A DNA stretch of 64,000 nt from Odobenus rosmarus divergens (Eukaryota; Chordata; Mammalia; Carnivora; Odobenidae): assembly GCF_000321225.1 (NCBI RefSeq), contig NW_004450480.1, positions 3,620,770-3,684,769 of the forward strand, written 5' to 3'. This document shows positions 40,811 to 51,139 of this stretch, piece after piece. The position numbers were made by a program, and so were the translations under genes. Positions within the stretch are counted from its first letter, which is position 1. Each line of letters starts with the position of its first letter. The notes under the pieces were generated by a model that saw nothing but the letters and a program-made list of their open reading frames with translations, did no database searches and was not told where the DNA came from.

Positions 40811-40811
40811 T

Positions 40812-41165
40812 CATTGCCCCCACTGTCGCAGCCCATCCTGAGCAGGGGCTTGGGTACAAGCAGTTTATTAGGGAACTGAAAGAAATCAGGGCGGGGTGGT
40901 GGGGAAGGCAGTCAGTAAAAGGCGTGGTATCAAGCAAGTTAACCTCCTGGGAAGCTGGAGCTTAATCCCACTGGGGAAATCCTGGGCAATGATGTGGAAT
41001 GCACACACCTCGGAGTCATGATACCCATGGGGGCAAGGAGTCAGGGGACTTACTCACCAGCTCCCATCGGACATGGGTTGCTTGAGAGCCTGGGTTGGTT
41101 GAGGCATTCATTCCTGGGCACTTCTGGCCCCTGCGGGGCAGATGACGTGGGAGCGAGCAGCCAGA
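40812..41165 (+). mobile_element. Unnamed repeat, family A copy 2
   Basis: TTGGGTACAAGCAGTTTATT, GGCGTGGTATCAAGCAAGTT and AGCTTAATCCCACTGGGGAA. Shares the layout of 29745, 43740 and 48465. Confidence 0.42.
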
Positions 41166-41194
41166 GAAAGCCCTCAGATGAAGAAACACAAGCC

Positions 41195-41345
41195 CTGGGG
41201 TGCACTGAAGTGGGTTTATTGCTCCCATATTATAGATAAGGAAAGTGAGGCTTGGAGAAGCTGGCCCAAGGACGCACGGCTAGGAACTGGCAGCTCCATG
41301 ACTTGCTGGAGTCTTTCTGGCTCTAAAGCAACTACCATGCCCCTT
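41195..41345 (-). mobile_element. MIR fragment
   Basis: CCCATATTATAGATAAGGAA, AGTGAGGCTTGGAGAAGCTG, GGACGCACGGCTAGGAACTG match reverse MIR. Confidence 0.62.
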
Positions 41346-41800
41346 GCGAGGCATTATCTTGTCTTACCCTTCAGTACCCCTTCCAGCCCTTTGCACAAGG
41401 CTAAGAACCCAGTGGAGATTCCCCAACTGCTTCCTGACTGATGAGCCTTAGCGACGAGGCGCTTATTAGAACCACAGAAAAACAAGCTCTTAAATGTGCC
41501 TCTTTCCTTCATAATGGCCAGTTTTACCTCCCGGTTTCTGAATCAGCTCATGGGCTTCTCAGATCCTTTTTTTGTCCTATCACCTCTTCGGCTTTGTCAT
41601 CTGCAAACAGGGAAACTGAGGGATGCAACTGTGGATGGCTTCCTCTCAAGAAGTGGGAGCCAGACTGGAATTGCCCCTCCTGGCCTCCAACAAAATCTAA
41701 ATGCCCCACCAACCCTTGTTTTTCCTCCATGAAATTCCCCTAACTCGATTAAAGGAAAAAAAAATCAATCAATTTACATGGTAACAGAAAAGGACAGGGT
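41346..41800. other. Unique DNA left of the inverted repeat
   Basis: No repeat recognised. Open frames at 41441-41743 and neighbours lie in several registers on both strands, so no gene is called. Confidence 0.4.
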
Positions 41801-41841
41801 CATGTATAAAATATGCCCCCATCTGTACTGGAGGGCACGGC
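41801..41841 (+). repeat. Left arm of a perfect 41-bp inverted repeat
   Basis: Exact reverse complement of 42559-42599 over all 41 positions, with identity stopping abruptly at both ends. Contains TATAAAA (41805-41811) and CCCCCATCTGTACTGGAGGG. It is not part of any repeat I recognise. Confidence 0.97.
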
Positions 41842-42558
41842 TTACACGCTTCAAGAGCACAGCCAAAGGCTCTGGGGATTTGTTTTTCTTTCCCTGACCC
41901 AAGGACTCTGATCTCTCACTTAACCTCTGACCTCTTCAATTCAGATAACCAGGGAACTGGCAGCTGGGGCTAGGCGTGAGGAATGCCACCCTGCTCCGCC
42001 CAGGCTCCGTCTGGCCTGAAAGCTGGAACAAAGGGAGGCAGCCCCCCAGCACTTCAGAGAGCCCCCCCTCCCCAGGACAGCAACCAGCCCTGCAGGGACC
42101 CCCGCCTGTAACCACTCCCCCCACCCCAGGCCCCCCATCTGGCAGCACAGGGGGCAGCCTCATTACAGCTAATGCCATTTAGAGCCTGCTTTGTGCAGGA
42201 GGAAAAATAATAAACAACAAGAACCCCTGGCTTTGACTCCATTTTAAAAAACTCAAGCTAAAACAAGCTTCACCCAAAGATCCATGACCTCCCCCCCACC
42301 GCATCGGCCTTTTTTTTTTTTTCCTCTCTCAGGCTTCATTTAAAACAAGGCCAGAGCCTGGATTTTTACCAGCAGCTACTTAGAGGTGGGTAGGAGCCAC
42401 TTGTTTGAAATTGAATCAGCCGTTTTTATTAAACCATATATTTTCATTCTTGCCAGCGAAGCTGGGAGAGGACTTTCGAGGCTCTCTGGTGTACTCTCTC
42501 CGGCACATTTTCCCTGGCAGGAGTGCGGGCCCCCCCCACCCAATGATCCCACTCCAAT
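41842..42558. promoter_or_regulatory. 717-bp loop between inverted arms, candidate CNE
   Basis: Repeat-free, with a mix of GC-rich (42000-42160) and AT-rich parts (42160-42450). GAAATTGAATCAGCCG and TTTTTATTAAACCATATATT near 42410-42440 have the look of constrained non-coding DNA. No coding frame survives inspection. Function inferred only. Confidence 0.3.
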
Positions 42559-42599
42559 GCCGTGCCCTCCAGTACAGATGGGGGCATATTTTATACATG
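42559..42599 (-). repeat. Right arm of the perfect 41-bp inverted repeat
   Basis: Reverse complement of 41801-41841. Its TTTTATA (42589-42595) is the mirrored TATAAAA, so the two TATA-like motifs face each other across the 717-bp loop. Confidence 0.97.
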
Positions 42600-42875
42600 G
42601 GTCCAAGGCTGGACCCAACTCTGTAGCAACCCCAGAAACGATGCATTGGAAAGACCCCTCTCCCACAAACTCACTTCTAAATCAGGGGCCCACTCCCCAG
42701 CCTCCAGTTTCCAGCTCTATGGCTGCTACCAGAGGGAACCTGCGGGTGCCTTGGCAGCTCAGCAGGGACCCCCGCGGGCATGCCCCAGAACTAGATGACG
42801 ACTTCATCTCTGCTTTGGCAAGAGGCTGGCTTCTGCCTGCTAGACAATGAGACGTCTTAGTGACAGACAGTTCTT
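42600..42875. other. Unique DNA right of the inverted repeat
   Basis: No repeat recognised. The 154-codon frame at 42386-42850 crosses the right arm and shows no domain. Confidence 0.4.
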
Positions 42876-42879
42876 TGGA

Positions 42880-43080
42880 GCCCCCAGTTCCCATATGCAT
42901 GTGGTAGGCCTTATATGCCTTCTCCCAGCTTCCTAGAATAGTGCCTGGCACACAAGGACAGTGTGTCCGTAGGCGTCATTCGTATTCACAGCCAACATTT
43001 ACCAGGGGCCTCCTACTGTGTGCCAGGAACTGGAGACGAATAAATGAGACCTAGCCCCTACCTTCACAGAGATCCTGCTC
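42880..43080. mobile_element. L2 termini, forward then reverse
   Basis: AGAATAGTGCCTGGCACACA (forward end, about 42935) is followed by CCAACATTTACCAGGGGCCT, CTACTGTGTGCCAGGAACTG and ACCTTCACAGAGATCCTG (reverse). Confidence 0.55.
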
Positions 43081-43082
43081 TC

Positions 43083-43215
43083 AGAATGTGGTTTTCCTCG
43101 CAGCCAACACATTGGAATCACCAAGAGAGCTTTTTAGAAACGCTGATGCTGGGCCCCACCCCCAGTGATTCCAATTTAATTGGTCTGCATTCTTTCTGAT
43201 GCTTGATCAGGGCCG
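43083..43215. mobile_element. MER5-type hAT remnant
   Basis: ACACATTGGAATCACCAAGA, GAGCTTTTTAGAAACGCTGA, TGCTGGGCCCCACCCCCAGT and GATTCCAATTTAATTGGTCT are MER5 landmarks. Confidence 0.75.
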
Positions 43216-43289
43216 AGCACCATGGCTCCCCAGAGAAGGGCAGACAGCAAACAGCAATGCCCCAGGATGAAGAGAGCAGGAGCAGGGGG

Positions 43290-43735
43290 TTGTGCATACG
43301 AGGGTCTAACTACTGGAGTGGGGAAAGCTCTCAGGAGGAACTGAGACCTACAATACCAGTTAGTATGGGCCGGGGCAAGGCGTTAGGAAAAGAGAAAGGG
43401 GAAGGAGATTCTAGGAGACGGGAACAGCTCAGGTAAAGGCCCAGACTGACGATGAGCATCGCCAGTAGACTTTCCAGGAATTGCATGTGGCTGGAGTTTA
43501 GGGGGAGAGAAGCCACAGGGGATGGGGGAGACTAAGCTGGAAGGGTCAGTGCCCAGGGACTGGCAGGGTCCGTCATCCACCTAAGGGGTTTGAACTTGCC
43601 CAAGGTCAATGGGGAGTACAGAAGGGCAATTCTTAGCTTGGCATTTTGGAAAGCTCCATGGCTACAGGATGGGTTGGAGGGCAGCCAGACTGGAATCCAG
43701 GTGAGAAATGACCGTGGCTGGAACTAGGGATGTAC
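43290..43735 (-). mobile_element. L2 internal region, reverse, diverged
   Basis: AGGAGATTCTAGGAGACGGG, GCATGTGGCTGGAGTTTAGG, AGCCAGACTGGAATCCAGG and GACCGTGGCTGGAACTAGGG resemble the reverse L2 body. Confidence 0.45.
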
Positions 43736-43737
43736 TG

Positions 43738-44000
43738 GTCTGACTTAGGTAGGGCTCTCCCAGGAGCAGACCATGAGAGACGGCGTGGGAAGGTGTCAGA
43801 GTTGTCCCACCTGAGGACCAAAGAAGCTGGGGTGTTTGCCCACCAACTCTTGCCTAGCATTGGCCCGAGCCTGCTCCTCTGGGGGTTAACTCCCCAGCAT
43901 TCTGGCTTGCCCCGCCCCTGCTCTCAAGAATGCTCTGGCCAAAGAAAGCTCCCTGGCAGAGGGTGCCAGGCACGAGCTACAGGAAGCCCTCCGTGTATGT
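43738..44000 (+). mobile_element. Unnamed repeat, family A copy 3
   Basis: AGGGCTCTCCCAGGAGCAGA, CCATGAGAGACGGCGTGGGA and TAACTCCCCAGCATTCTGGC share the layout of the other family A copies. Confidence 0.38.
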
Positions 44001-44950
44001 GAGAACAGTGAATGCCAAGGGGATCCGTGCAGAGCTGCCACAGAGCTGTGAGGATGACTTTACCCAAGGACTTAGGGAACGAAAGATTGAGGCCAATTAC
44101 TCCCGGGGAGGCTGGTGAGTGTGGGATGATGGGTGGGGATGGTGATGAGGAGGCAAAGGGAGGAGGGCAACCTCACAGCTGCTGGTGGAGGGCAGGAGCC
44201 ATTAGAAGGGAAGGTTAGAACCCAGGGTAAGAGCAGCACAGCTGTGGGCAGGGGCCCACCAACATCCCTTTGAGTGTCCATGCAGGGCAGGATCACGGAA
44301 TTCTGGTTGTTAGAGCTTCTTGGACCCTTGGGTTTCCAGCGGGGAGGACGTTGCATTATTTGTAGCAGGCTCACGAAGAAGCTTAATGGGCTATTCTGAA
44401 CCAGCTTTAATTCTGGGTCATTCCCCCAGCCCCAACCTCATGCCTCCTCTCTCCTCTCCCCATGATATCATCCCTGATATCATCCTTGGTCCATTTCTCT
44501 TCCCTGTCCAATTTCTCAAGCCCCATCAAATCAGCTGCTCTGTTTTTTATGAATTCATTCAGGGCAAGGAGAAGAAATCCACTCTAACTCAAGTCCAGGA
44601 GGCCAACTTATTGGAAGGAACGAGGGCTGGGGAAGGAACCAAGGGTAGGAACTGCAGTAAGGATCCCTGCCTGTTCGAAGCAGGGACCATGAAGACCGAC
44701 ACCCCCCCCCACCACCACCACCCAAGAGGAGAGAGAAGGCTTTTCTCATTTTTCTCTGTGAAGCCCCATGGGCTCTCATCTTAACCTCCCTCTGTCCATC
44801 TGTTCCATCTCATTCTTGCTCTTACTCCTTTCTCCTCTCTCTCTGGGATTTCTGCTTAGGTGAGCACCTGGCGACTCTGACCTGGTATCATTGGCTTTGG
44901 TTGAAGCCAATATAAATGGCCTTCGGTCTTTGTCTCAATTCCTAATTCTC
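44001..44950. other. Unassigned DNA
   Basis: Holds a 12-bp tandem duplication TGATATCATCCC/T at about 44463-44486 and a polypyrimidine stretch at 44430-44520. The 154-codon frame at 44320-44784 has no domain. Confidence 0.45.
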
Positions 44951-44954
44951 AAGA

Positions 44955-45335
44955 GAGAGTAATCTGATTGGTAAATAATGGAAGACCCAACTCAAACTGG
45001 CTTTAGGACAAAACGAAATTTCTTGGCTCAAGTAACTTACAGGTAGGTGTAGTCTTCAGGCATAGTAGGATCCAAGGGCTCGAGCTCTTTCATTGGGAAC
45101 TCTTGACTTTTAGCCCTATTTTGCTTTGTGTGGGTTTCATTCTCAGGCAAGCTCCCTCTAAGTTTAGATCCTCCAGTTTGGCAGTCTCAGTAGAAAGAGG
45201 ACTTCTTTCTGCCACAAGTTCCAATCAAATTCCTAGGATTGACTCTTATGGAGCCGGCCAGGATCACAAACTCATCGCTAAACCAGTCACTCGGTCCAGC
45301 GGATGGTGGGCCAGACCTAGTAACATGTGAACTCT
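44955..45335 (+). mobile_element. Unnamed mammalian repeat, family B
   Basis: CCCAACTCAAACTGGCTTTA, AATTTCTTGGCTCAAGTAAC, GATCCAAGGGCTCGAGCTCT, CATTCTCAGGCAAGCTCCCT and GAGCCGGCCAGGATCACAAA follow a dispersed mammalian repeat. The start of a second copy is at 50975-51075. Confidence 0.5.
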
Positions 45336-45955
45336 GGGACCAAGTGGATTAAGAGTGGGAGAAGGATGTTTCCCCAAAGGTAAATGAGGGGCTGGTATCA
45401 GAAGACGGAAGTGTGGATATGAACAGGCACAGGTTAAAAACCAACACGGCCATGGGGGTGATGCCATGCCTTCTGCCTACTCCTGAAAACTCTGAACAAG
45501 GCAGTTGCCTTATGATGACGTGAGAACCAAAGTAGTCACTGAACCTTCCTGTCAATTTTATCTGAGCAATCTCTCTGAAATCTGTCTCTGCCTCTCCAAG
45601 CCCCGGGCACCAGCCAGTGCTGACCACCACCACATATGCACTGACATGGCCATTATCATTGTTAAAGTATTGCGCTATTGCTGTATCTGTTGGTAAGTAT
45701 CCACTGACCAGAGTCCTCCCAACCCAGGCCACCCAGGCCCCTCTCCTGGAATCCCCAGACCGCCGTTGTCTAGCCAATCAAGAGTTAATGCTGAACACAG
45801 CGGGGGCACCGAGACCTTGCTCCAGCCCCTTCCGATTGGCTGATCTCATAACCTACCAGCTGTCCCATTGCTCTGGGACCAACAGTTAAATATTTCATCC
45901 TGATTCTAGCAACAGTTTCCTATCTGTTCTCCCTCTTTCCACTCTGTCCCTCACA
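45336..45955. other. Unique DNA with paired CCAAT motifs
   Basis: TAGCCAATCA (45771-45780) and CGATTGGCTGA (45833-45843) are opposed NF-Y-type CCAAT boxes about 55 bp apart, with GTTAATGCTGAAC (two changes from HNF1) between. No CpG island or exon supports a promoter. Confidence 0.35.
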
Positions 45956-45959
45956 TCCC

Positions 45960-46205
45960 ATAGTCCATCCTTCACACAGACGCCAAAGAGCTTCCTAAAC
46001 CCTGCGCTGAGGTTCTCACTGGCCTCCTTTCATTCTCCCAGGCGTCAAGTCCTAACTCCATACAGGTGTCAGCCTGTCCCTTGGGATCTGGTCGCAAAGA
46101 CCTTTTCCAGCCTCCTCCTCCGCCCCAACCCCCACCCAAAGTGCTTTCCCTCTGTGCGCGCTTCCCCATGCCCCTCTGCCCTCACTGGAGGGCATCTGAT
46201 ATACT
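45960..46205 (+). mobile_element. L2 fragment
   Basis: GGTTCTCACTGGCCTCCTTT, GCGTCAAGTCCTAACTCCAT and GACCTTTTCCAGCCTCCTCC fit the L2 region with CAAAGTCCAAACTCC. Confidence 0.45.
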
Positions 46206-47195
46206 TTACACAAGTATTTACAGCGATCCCACAACGTGTCGCACATGGACCTGGAGAAGGAGACGACAGTAGCAGGAAGCAGAGAGAAGCAGGAGAGAGA
46301 GATGCTCTGAAATACAGAGAAACTCAGCCATGGGAGCGGCTTGACCCCACTTGAGGAGCTCCCTGGAGGAAGATTCCTGAAGGATGAGTAGGAAGCACAG
46401 GAATGAACTCAAGGAAGCTGCCTGATGCACTGTGATTCCCTGGAAATCAGTCTCAAGCACACCTCCCTCTCCTTTGCTGAGCACTTTCCAGCTGCCAGCT
46501 TGGGAAGCACTGACCCCTTCCGTGCTTGATCTCACTCGGTCCTCAACTCCACCCTGTTCCAGGCCCATCATGAGGATTTGGCAGGATCAAAGAGGACTAA
46601 GAGGAATGACCTGGCTTTCCTACCAACCTGCAGGGGCAGCAGGTGGGTACCCTCAGGGAGCCACTGGCCACAGGAAAGCTGCAGCTTATACACAGGTAAA
46701 TACGGTAATTCTTTCCACCTCCCAGCCGCAGGGGCATATGAATTGATTGTCAGAAGCTGTTGAAGGGCCTGTGATTGAGGAGATGATCTGAGATAAGCTG
46801 CTCCAGTGAAGTAAAGGCCAACAGCTGCCTGCCTCCACGTCAGCCGCTGTGCTTTTCTCAAAGGCTGCTCTGTGCTTCGGCACCCACCCCCACCAGCCCC
46901 AGCCCCTGGAGGCAGGGAGCAGAGTGCTCTTGCACCCTTTGGGAGGAGGGAGACCCCATTTGGTGACAGATGAGATACTGAGGACTGAACCTGAGGGTGT
47001 AGGAAAGTACAATAGGGGCTGAGTATGTCAGTTTCCTTTTCCTCGTAGGCAGGGTCTCATTATGAATCAGAATTTCCTGGGAATCTCAGCATTGGAAAGG
47101 AGGGATCAGGGAGACTCAGCCCTGCCCCGAGCCAAAGCATGTGAATTTCCTAACTTTACGAGGAACATTTCACCCAGAATCAGTCCTTGCATCTG
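46206..47195. other. Unassigned DNA
   Basis: About 1 kb with no repeat I can name and no convincing gene. Both strands carry open frames of about 100 codons that overlap antisense. Confidence 0.4.
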
Positions 47196-47197
47196 AA

Positions 47198-47224
47198 ATG
47201 TCCATCCATCCATCCATCCATCCA
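47198..47224 (+). repeat. (CATC)n microsatellite
   Basis: About six CATC units followed by TTATTCATTCAACACATAC, an L2-like terminus. Confidence 0.92.
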
Positions 47225-47247
47225 CCCACTTATTCATTCAACACATA

Positions 47248-47445
47248 CAAAATGCGTAAAAGCTTGGGCTCTGGCAGTTGACAGATGCCTTCACTGGGGT
47301 TGGTCACTTACTAGCTATGACCTCAGACAATTCACCCAACCTCTGTGAGACTCTGGATATTAATGCCAACCTCCCAAGACTCTTCGACGACTACTGAGAT
47401 CCTGCCCACCAGGGACTGAGCCTGGCGCCTGGTGTAACAAGTGAG
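47248..47445 (+). mobile_element. MIR copy
   Basis: AAGCTTGGGCTCTGGCAGTT, GGTCACTTACTAGCTATGAC, CTCAGACAATTCACCCAACC and TCTGTGAGACTCTGGATATT match MIR in order. Confidence 0.72.
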
Positions 47446-47469
47446 CAGTTGCGGCAGTGTGCCAGGGAG

Positions 47470-47700
47470 TAAAGTAAGAGCTATGGGAATTTCAGAACAA
47501 AATCACAGAGCTCTTTGAGGAGCTCCCGGTTTAGGACACAAGTAACTATGCCCTAAGGAGAGGGCATTAATGTTATAAGAGGCACAGAAGAACTGGCATG
47601 GCAAGAGATTTCTTCCCACTGAAAGAAGAAGGAAGACAAGGGGATTGGGAGTGACATTTGAGCTGAACCTCAAAGGATGGGTAAAGGGAAAGGGTCATTT
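47470..47700 (-). mobile_element. L2 internal region, reverse
   Basis: GTGACATTTGAGCTGAACCT and CAAAGGATGGGTAAAGGGAA fit the reverse L2 body (GGTGACATTTGAGCAAAGACC). Confidence 0.5.
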
Positions 47701-47742
47701 TGGGAGGAGGGGACAGGGCAAACATAGCCATATTCTTAGAAC

Positions 47743-47890
47743 CTTGCTCTGCAAAGTAGGGTTTGGGGACAAGCACCGTCTGGGAGCTTGTTTGAAATGC
47801 AGACTCTCAGGGCCACCCAAAACCACTGAATCAGAATCTGCATTTGAACAACCAGGAGGTGCAGGTGCACATGGGTTTGAGGCACTCAGG
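47743..47890. mobile_element. MER5-type hAT remnant
   Basis: CTGGGAGCTTGTTTGAAATG, CAGACTCTCAGGGCCACCCA, ACTGAATCAGAATCTGCATT and TTGAACAACCAGGAGGTGC are MER5 landmarks. Confidence 0.78.
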
Positions 47891-47931
47891 GCTGATGATC
47901 TCTGATCTCTGTGAAATGCCCTTCTGGCCAA

Positions 47932-47957
47932 GAAAGGAAGGAAGGAAGGAAGGAGGG
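47932..47957 (+). repeat. (GGAA)n microsatellite
   Basis: About six GGAA units. GGAA arrays are known binding substrates for ETS factors; no role is implied here. Confidence 0.92.
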
Positions 47958-48460
47958 ATGACCTCCTTGCATGTCTGGGCTGATGACAAGGACATCGTGC
48001 CAGGTCTTTGGCTGGGACATGCTCCCAGAACCAGGAGTGTGGGGAGCAGAGCCCCAGAGGCACTGGAGGGTAGCTGTTTCAGGACAGGATATTATCTGAA
48101 GCTGCACTTGAGCCTGTTGGCTTAGGGGCCTGGGGTGCAGTCTTGGCCATTCACCCACTCACTCTTTTATTCCACAAGCTTTTTGGAGGCACTTTTATGG
48201 GCCAGACGCCATGCCAAGTTCTGCCCTAGTGATGCTGTTAGTCCTCAGGCACGTCACCTCCTCTCTTGGCCCTCAGTTTCTCCATTTGTCAAGTCCAGAT
48301 CATTGTGTCTTAGTACCTGAAGTCGCCTCCACTGCAAACATTTCCGTTCCCCACTCCCTTTCTCTCCAGGTACTTCCGGCTTTCCTCTCCCACCCCTCCC
48401 CCACTACTCTTCGCTCTGGTTGCCTTCCCTGCAGCAGGGAAAATCCCCGTCCCTCTCTGT
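47958..48460. other. Unassigned DNA with MIR-like piece
   Basis: 48200-48300 (GTCCTCAGGCACGTCACCTC, CCCTCAGTTTCTCCATTTGT) resembles forward MIR. The remainder is unassigned, CT-rich at 48330-48440. Confidence 0.42.
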
Positions 48461-48462
48461 CT

Positions 48463-48800
48463 TAGACTGGGTTCCCAGAAGCAGACCATGATAATGAAGA
48501 TTCATGTGAAAGTGACTTATGAGGAAGTGGGGGGTGAGAACTGGGGCTGGGGACAAAGGGGCTGCATCCCTCAAGGAGCAGCTCAGAGCTGTCCTTATTG
48601 GGACTGCCAGGGCCAGGGGGCAAGGTGGGCCAGAAGTCCCCAGGCACTTCCAGCTCTCTGAGGGCACAGCCTAAGCTGGCTCCAGCAGCCTGAGGACGGC
48701 CCGCGAGTCCCACGGGGGCTCTGGGGCAGGCTGGGGGCCAGTGAGACCAGGGGACCTGGGGTACAGGAGAAGCGCAAAGAAATCCGGGTGTATGGATGCG
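48463..48800 (+). mobile_element. Unnamed repeat, family A copy 4
   Basis: TGGGTTCCCAGAAGCAGACC, ATGATAATGAAGATTCATGT and GTGACTTATGAGGAAGTGGG share the layout of 29745, 40812 and 43738. Confidence 0.42.
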
Positions 48801-48884
48801 GATACCTCGCTGACTAGTACCACTCTGCTCTCTAAATAATTATAGGCCAGGCTGAACTGAGGTTCTTAGGGGATAATAACCATA

Positions 48885-49000
48885 ATAATGTGAGGCTGAA
48901 ACTTCTCCTTACTGAGCACTTGCTTTGTGCCAAGCAGTGCCCTACACAGTAACTACACAGTACCTCATTTAATCGATGGGACAACTCTCTGGGGGCTTTT
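48885..49000 (-). mobile_element. MIR fragment
   Basis: TCCTTACTGAGCACTTGCTT, TGTGCCAAGCAGTGCCCTAC and AGTACCTCATTTAATCGATG match reverse MIR. Confidence 0.62.
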
Positions 49001-49049
49001 CAACGTTCCTAACTCCCACCCACCCCCAGCCCACACAACACCACTATTT

Positions 49050-49400
49050 CTTTGATCTTTCCAATTGTAAACAAAACAATTAACATGTACGATGGCTGTA
49101 GAAGCTTACTAGAAACCAGAGTGGAGAAAAGGCTTCAGGCGAGCCAGAGCCCTTGAGAAATCTTCACCCCACCCACCCTGCAGACCTCCACTCACTGCCA
49201 GGGTTTTGATAATTATCTGGAAGGCAGAAAGATCTGACTTCCCAAAAACTTGCACTCAGATTTTCCATTGGTCCTTTAATGGGCCTGGAAAATTCTGTGC
49301 AGCGTTGTAGATACACAAAATCACATAGACTAAATTTTATGGCGATTTAAGTCATTTTTCAAGGGTATTTTGGACTACACATGATTTCCAGCTGACTGTA
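49050..49400. promoter_or_regulatory. Candidate conserved non-coding element
   Basis: Repeat-free AT-rich sequence inside the SINE-free interval. TTTTATGGCG (about 49335) fits HOX9-13/CDX-type sites. TAATTATC and CATTGGTCCTTTAATGGG are further homeodomain or CCAAT-like cores. Function is inference. Confidence 0.25.
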
Positions 49401-50000
49401 GAATCCACCCCTGTGGTACAGTGTAGGTCCGTGGCACAGTATCTCATCACAAAGACAAGAGAGCCCGGGCATAGAGAGGGGACACAAACTGCTCAGGGTT
49501 ACACAGCTCATCAGGGAGGTGGGAGAATTGTAAACTGGGGCCAAGTACATACCGAGACTGTGTTCCCGATGGCAGGGCCACACTGTGCCTGATGCCGAGG
49601 AAAGAGGGGCACTCGTAACTTTCTGGAAACCGTGAGGGGCCTGATCACTCTGGACAGCGCTCTGAGCAGCCCTTGGCTCTGCCCCTCCTTGGCTCCAGAG
49701 AGGGGAGCTAATCCCCCATCCATCTTTCACCCAGCCTCCTGGGGTCCCTATTGGCAGCAGCTGCCTGACACTGTCTCTGAAAGATGCTTAAGACTCTGCC
49801 AACCCAGTGTTTAATGCATGCAAAGCCTTTTCCAAAGAAGTCACTTAAAAAGATTACAGAGGACAGGATTGCCCCTCCCACCTCCAGCTTAGGGAAACTT
49901 TGCAGCTGGCCTGGAGCTAAGCTAAGGAAGCAGAGTCTTTAGCAGCCTGAAAATAAAGTGAGCCTTCATTTGAGAAATCACTCAGAATACCAGCTGCAAG
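49401..50000. other. Unassigned DNA
   Basis: A reverse-MIR-like GCTCAGGGTTACACAGCTCA is present near 49490. No gene. Confidence 0.4.
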
Positions 50001-50004
50001 GGCT

Positions 50005-50125
50005 CAGTTCATTGATTCATTCACCAACTATTTGCTGCACATCTCCTGAGTGTGCGCACTGCGCTGAGCCCTGGGGATAGACTGTGGACATGGCCCCTGC
50101 CCTCCTGCAACTTACGCTCTAGGGG
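50005..50125 (-). mobile_element. L2 terminus
   Basis: TTGATTCATTCACCAACTAT, GCTGAGCCCTGGGGATAGAC, CTGCCCTCCTGCAACTTACG match reverse L2. Confidence 0.72.
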
Positions 50126-50640
50126 AAAGTGCCCACTCTGTCAGGAACTTTCCCGGGTGTTTCCCCAACTCTCCCCTGGAGAACAGCTCAGATGCCTCTT
50201 CACTCCCCCAGACTTAGGGGAAGCACGCAAGGTTTGGTCAGGCCTTGGGGAAGGCCCCCCTCTTCCTATCTGGATGGAAGAAGGGGGGAGAAGAGGAGAA
50301 GGAATACAATGTGCATGCAGAGAAAGAGGGAAGAAGGCAAACGTTGTATATGAGAGAGGAAGGGAAGGAAGAGAGAAAGGCTCAGGATGATGGTTCTCGT
50401 GGCCAACTTCCTGATGGAGGCTGAACGTGGGGCTGAAAAGGACTGGCTGCCCTCTCCCTCCTGCCAAATCACTCCAGGTACCCAATGCACCAAGAAGGGA
50501 AGAGAGGGTTGATGGACAGGAGGAGACTGTGAAGAAACATAGCCTAACCTTGCAGCTACAGTCCCCAAGGTCACTAGTCCACTCAGATTTTTTTTTTTTT
50601 AATGTGATACAATTAACAGTCCTGGCCACACGCACCAGTG
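50126..50640. other. Unique DNA with purine-rich tracts
   Basis: 50268-50312 and 50352-50382 are nearly pure G/A on the + strand. The opposite strand is accordingly open for 164 codons (50141-50635), with no domain. Confidence 0.45.
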
Positions 50641-50647
50641 CCCTAAG

Positions 50648-50876
50648 CCAGGGGTTAGGAACCTCCAGCCTGCGGGATGGATCTCACCTGCTGCCTGATT
50701 TTGTAAATAAAGTTTTATTGGGACCTAGCCATGCTCATCTGTGTACCATCTACAGCCGCTTTCGTGCCGCAGTGGCAGGGTTGATTAGTCGTGACAGAGA
50801 CTGTGTGGTCCGCAAAGCCTAAAATATTTACTAGCTGTCTGTTTACAGAAAAAGTCTGCCAACCCCTGGGTGTTAT
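50648..50876. mobile_element. hAT-like element with inverted ends
   Basis: Begins CCAGGGGTTAGGAAC and ends CTGCCAACCCCTGG, short terminal inverted repeats. The interior AATAAAGTTTTATTGGGACC, CATCTACAGCCGCTTTCGTG and GCAAAGCCTAAAATATTTAC is a common mammalian non-autonomous DNA element; name not assigned. Confidence 0.65.
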
Positions 50877-50974
50877 TTCTAGGATCTCCAGCCTTCAGAG
50901 TTCTAAAATTGCTTATCAATTCTTCAGCACTTCCTTTAAATTCACTCATCAAATATTCATTAAAGCCTACAGTA

Positions 50975-51075
50975 TGAGGATATTCTCTTTTGGTTGCAAG
51001 TGATGGAAAATTCAGCTCAGGTGGGCTTAAGTCTAAAAGGCGGGAGAGGATTATTATCTCCTGTAGCTGGAAAGT
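50975..51075 (+). mobile_element. Family B repeat, 5-prime part only
   Basis: TTTTGGTTGCAAGTGATGGA, AAATTCAGCTCAGGTGGGCT and GCTGGAAAGTCCAAGGATTG match the start of the repeat at 44955. Confidence 0.45.
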
Positions 51076-51139
51076 CCAAGGATTGTAACATAGCTTCTGA
51101 GTCCAGAAGCTTAAACAATAGCAGTGTACCATGGTGGCT

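Noticed and set aside
42050..42780. Shared 14-mer GCAGGGACCCCCGC near 42090 and 42760
   Set aside because: Direct, short and GC-rich with no extended flanking similarity, so treated as coincidence rather than part of the inverted-repeat structure.
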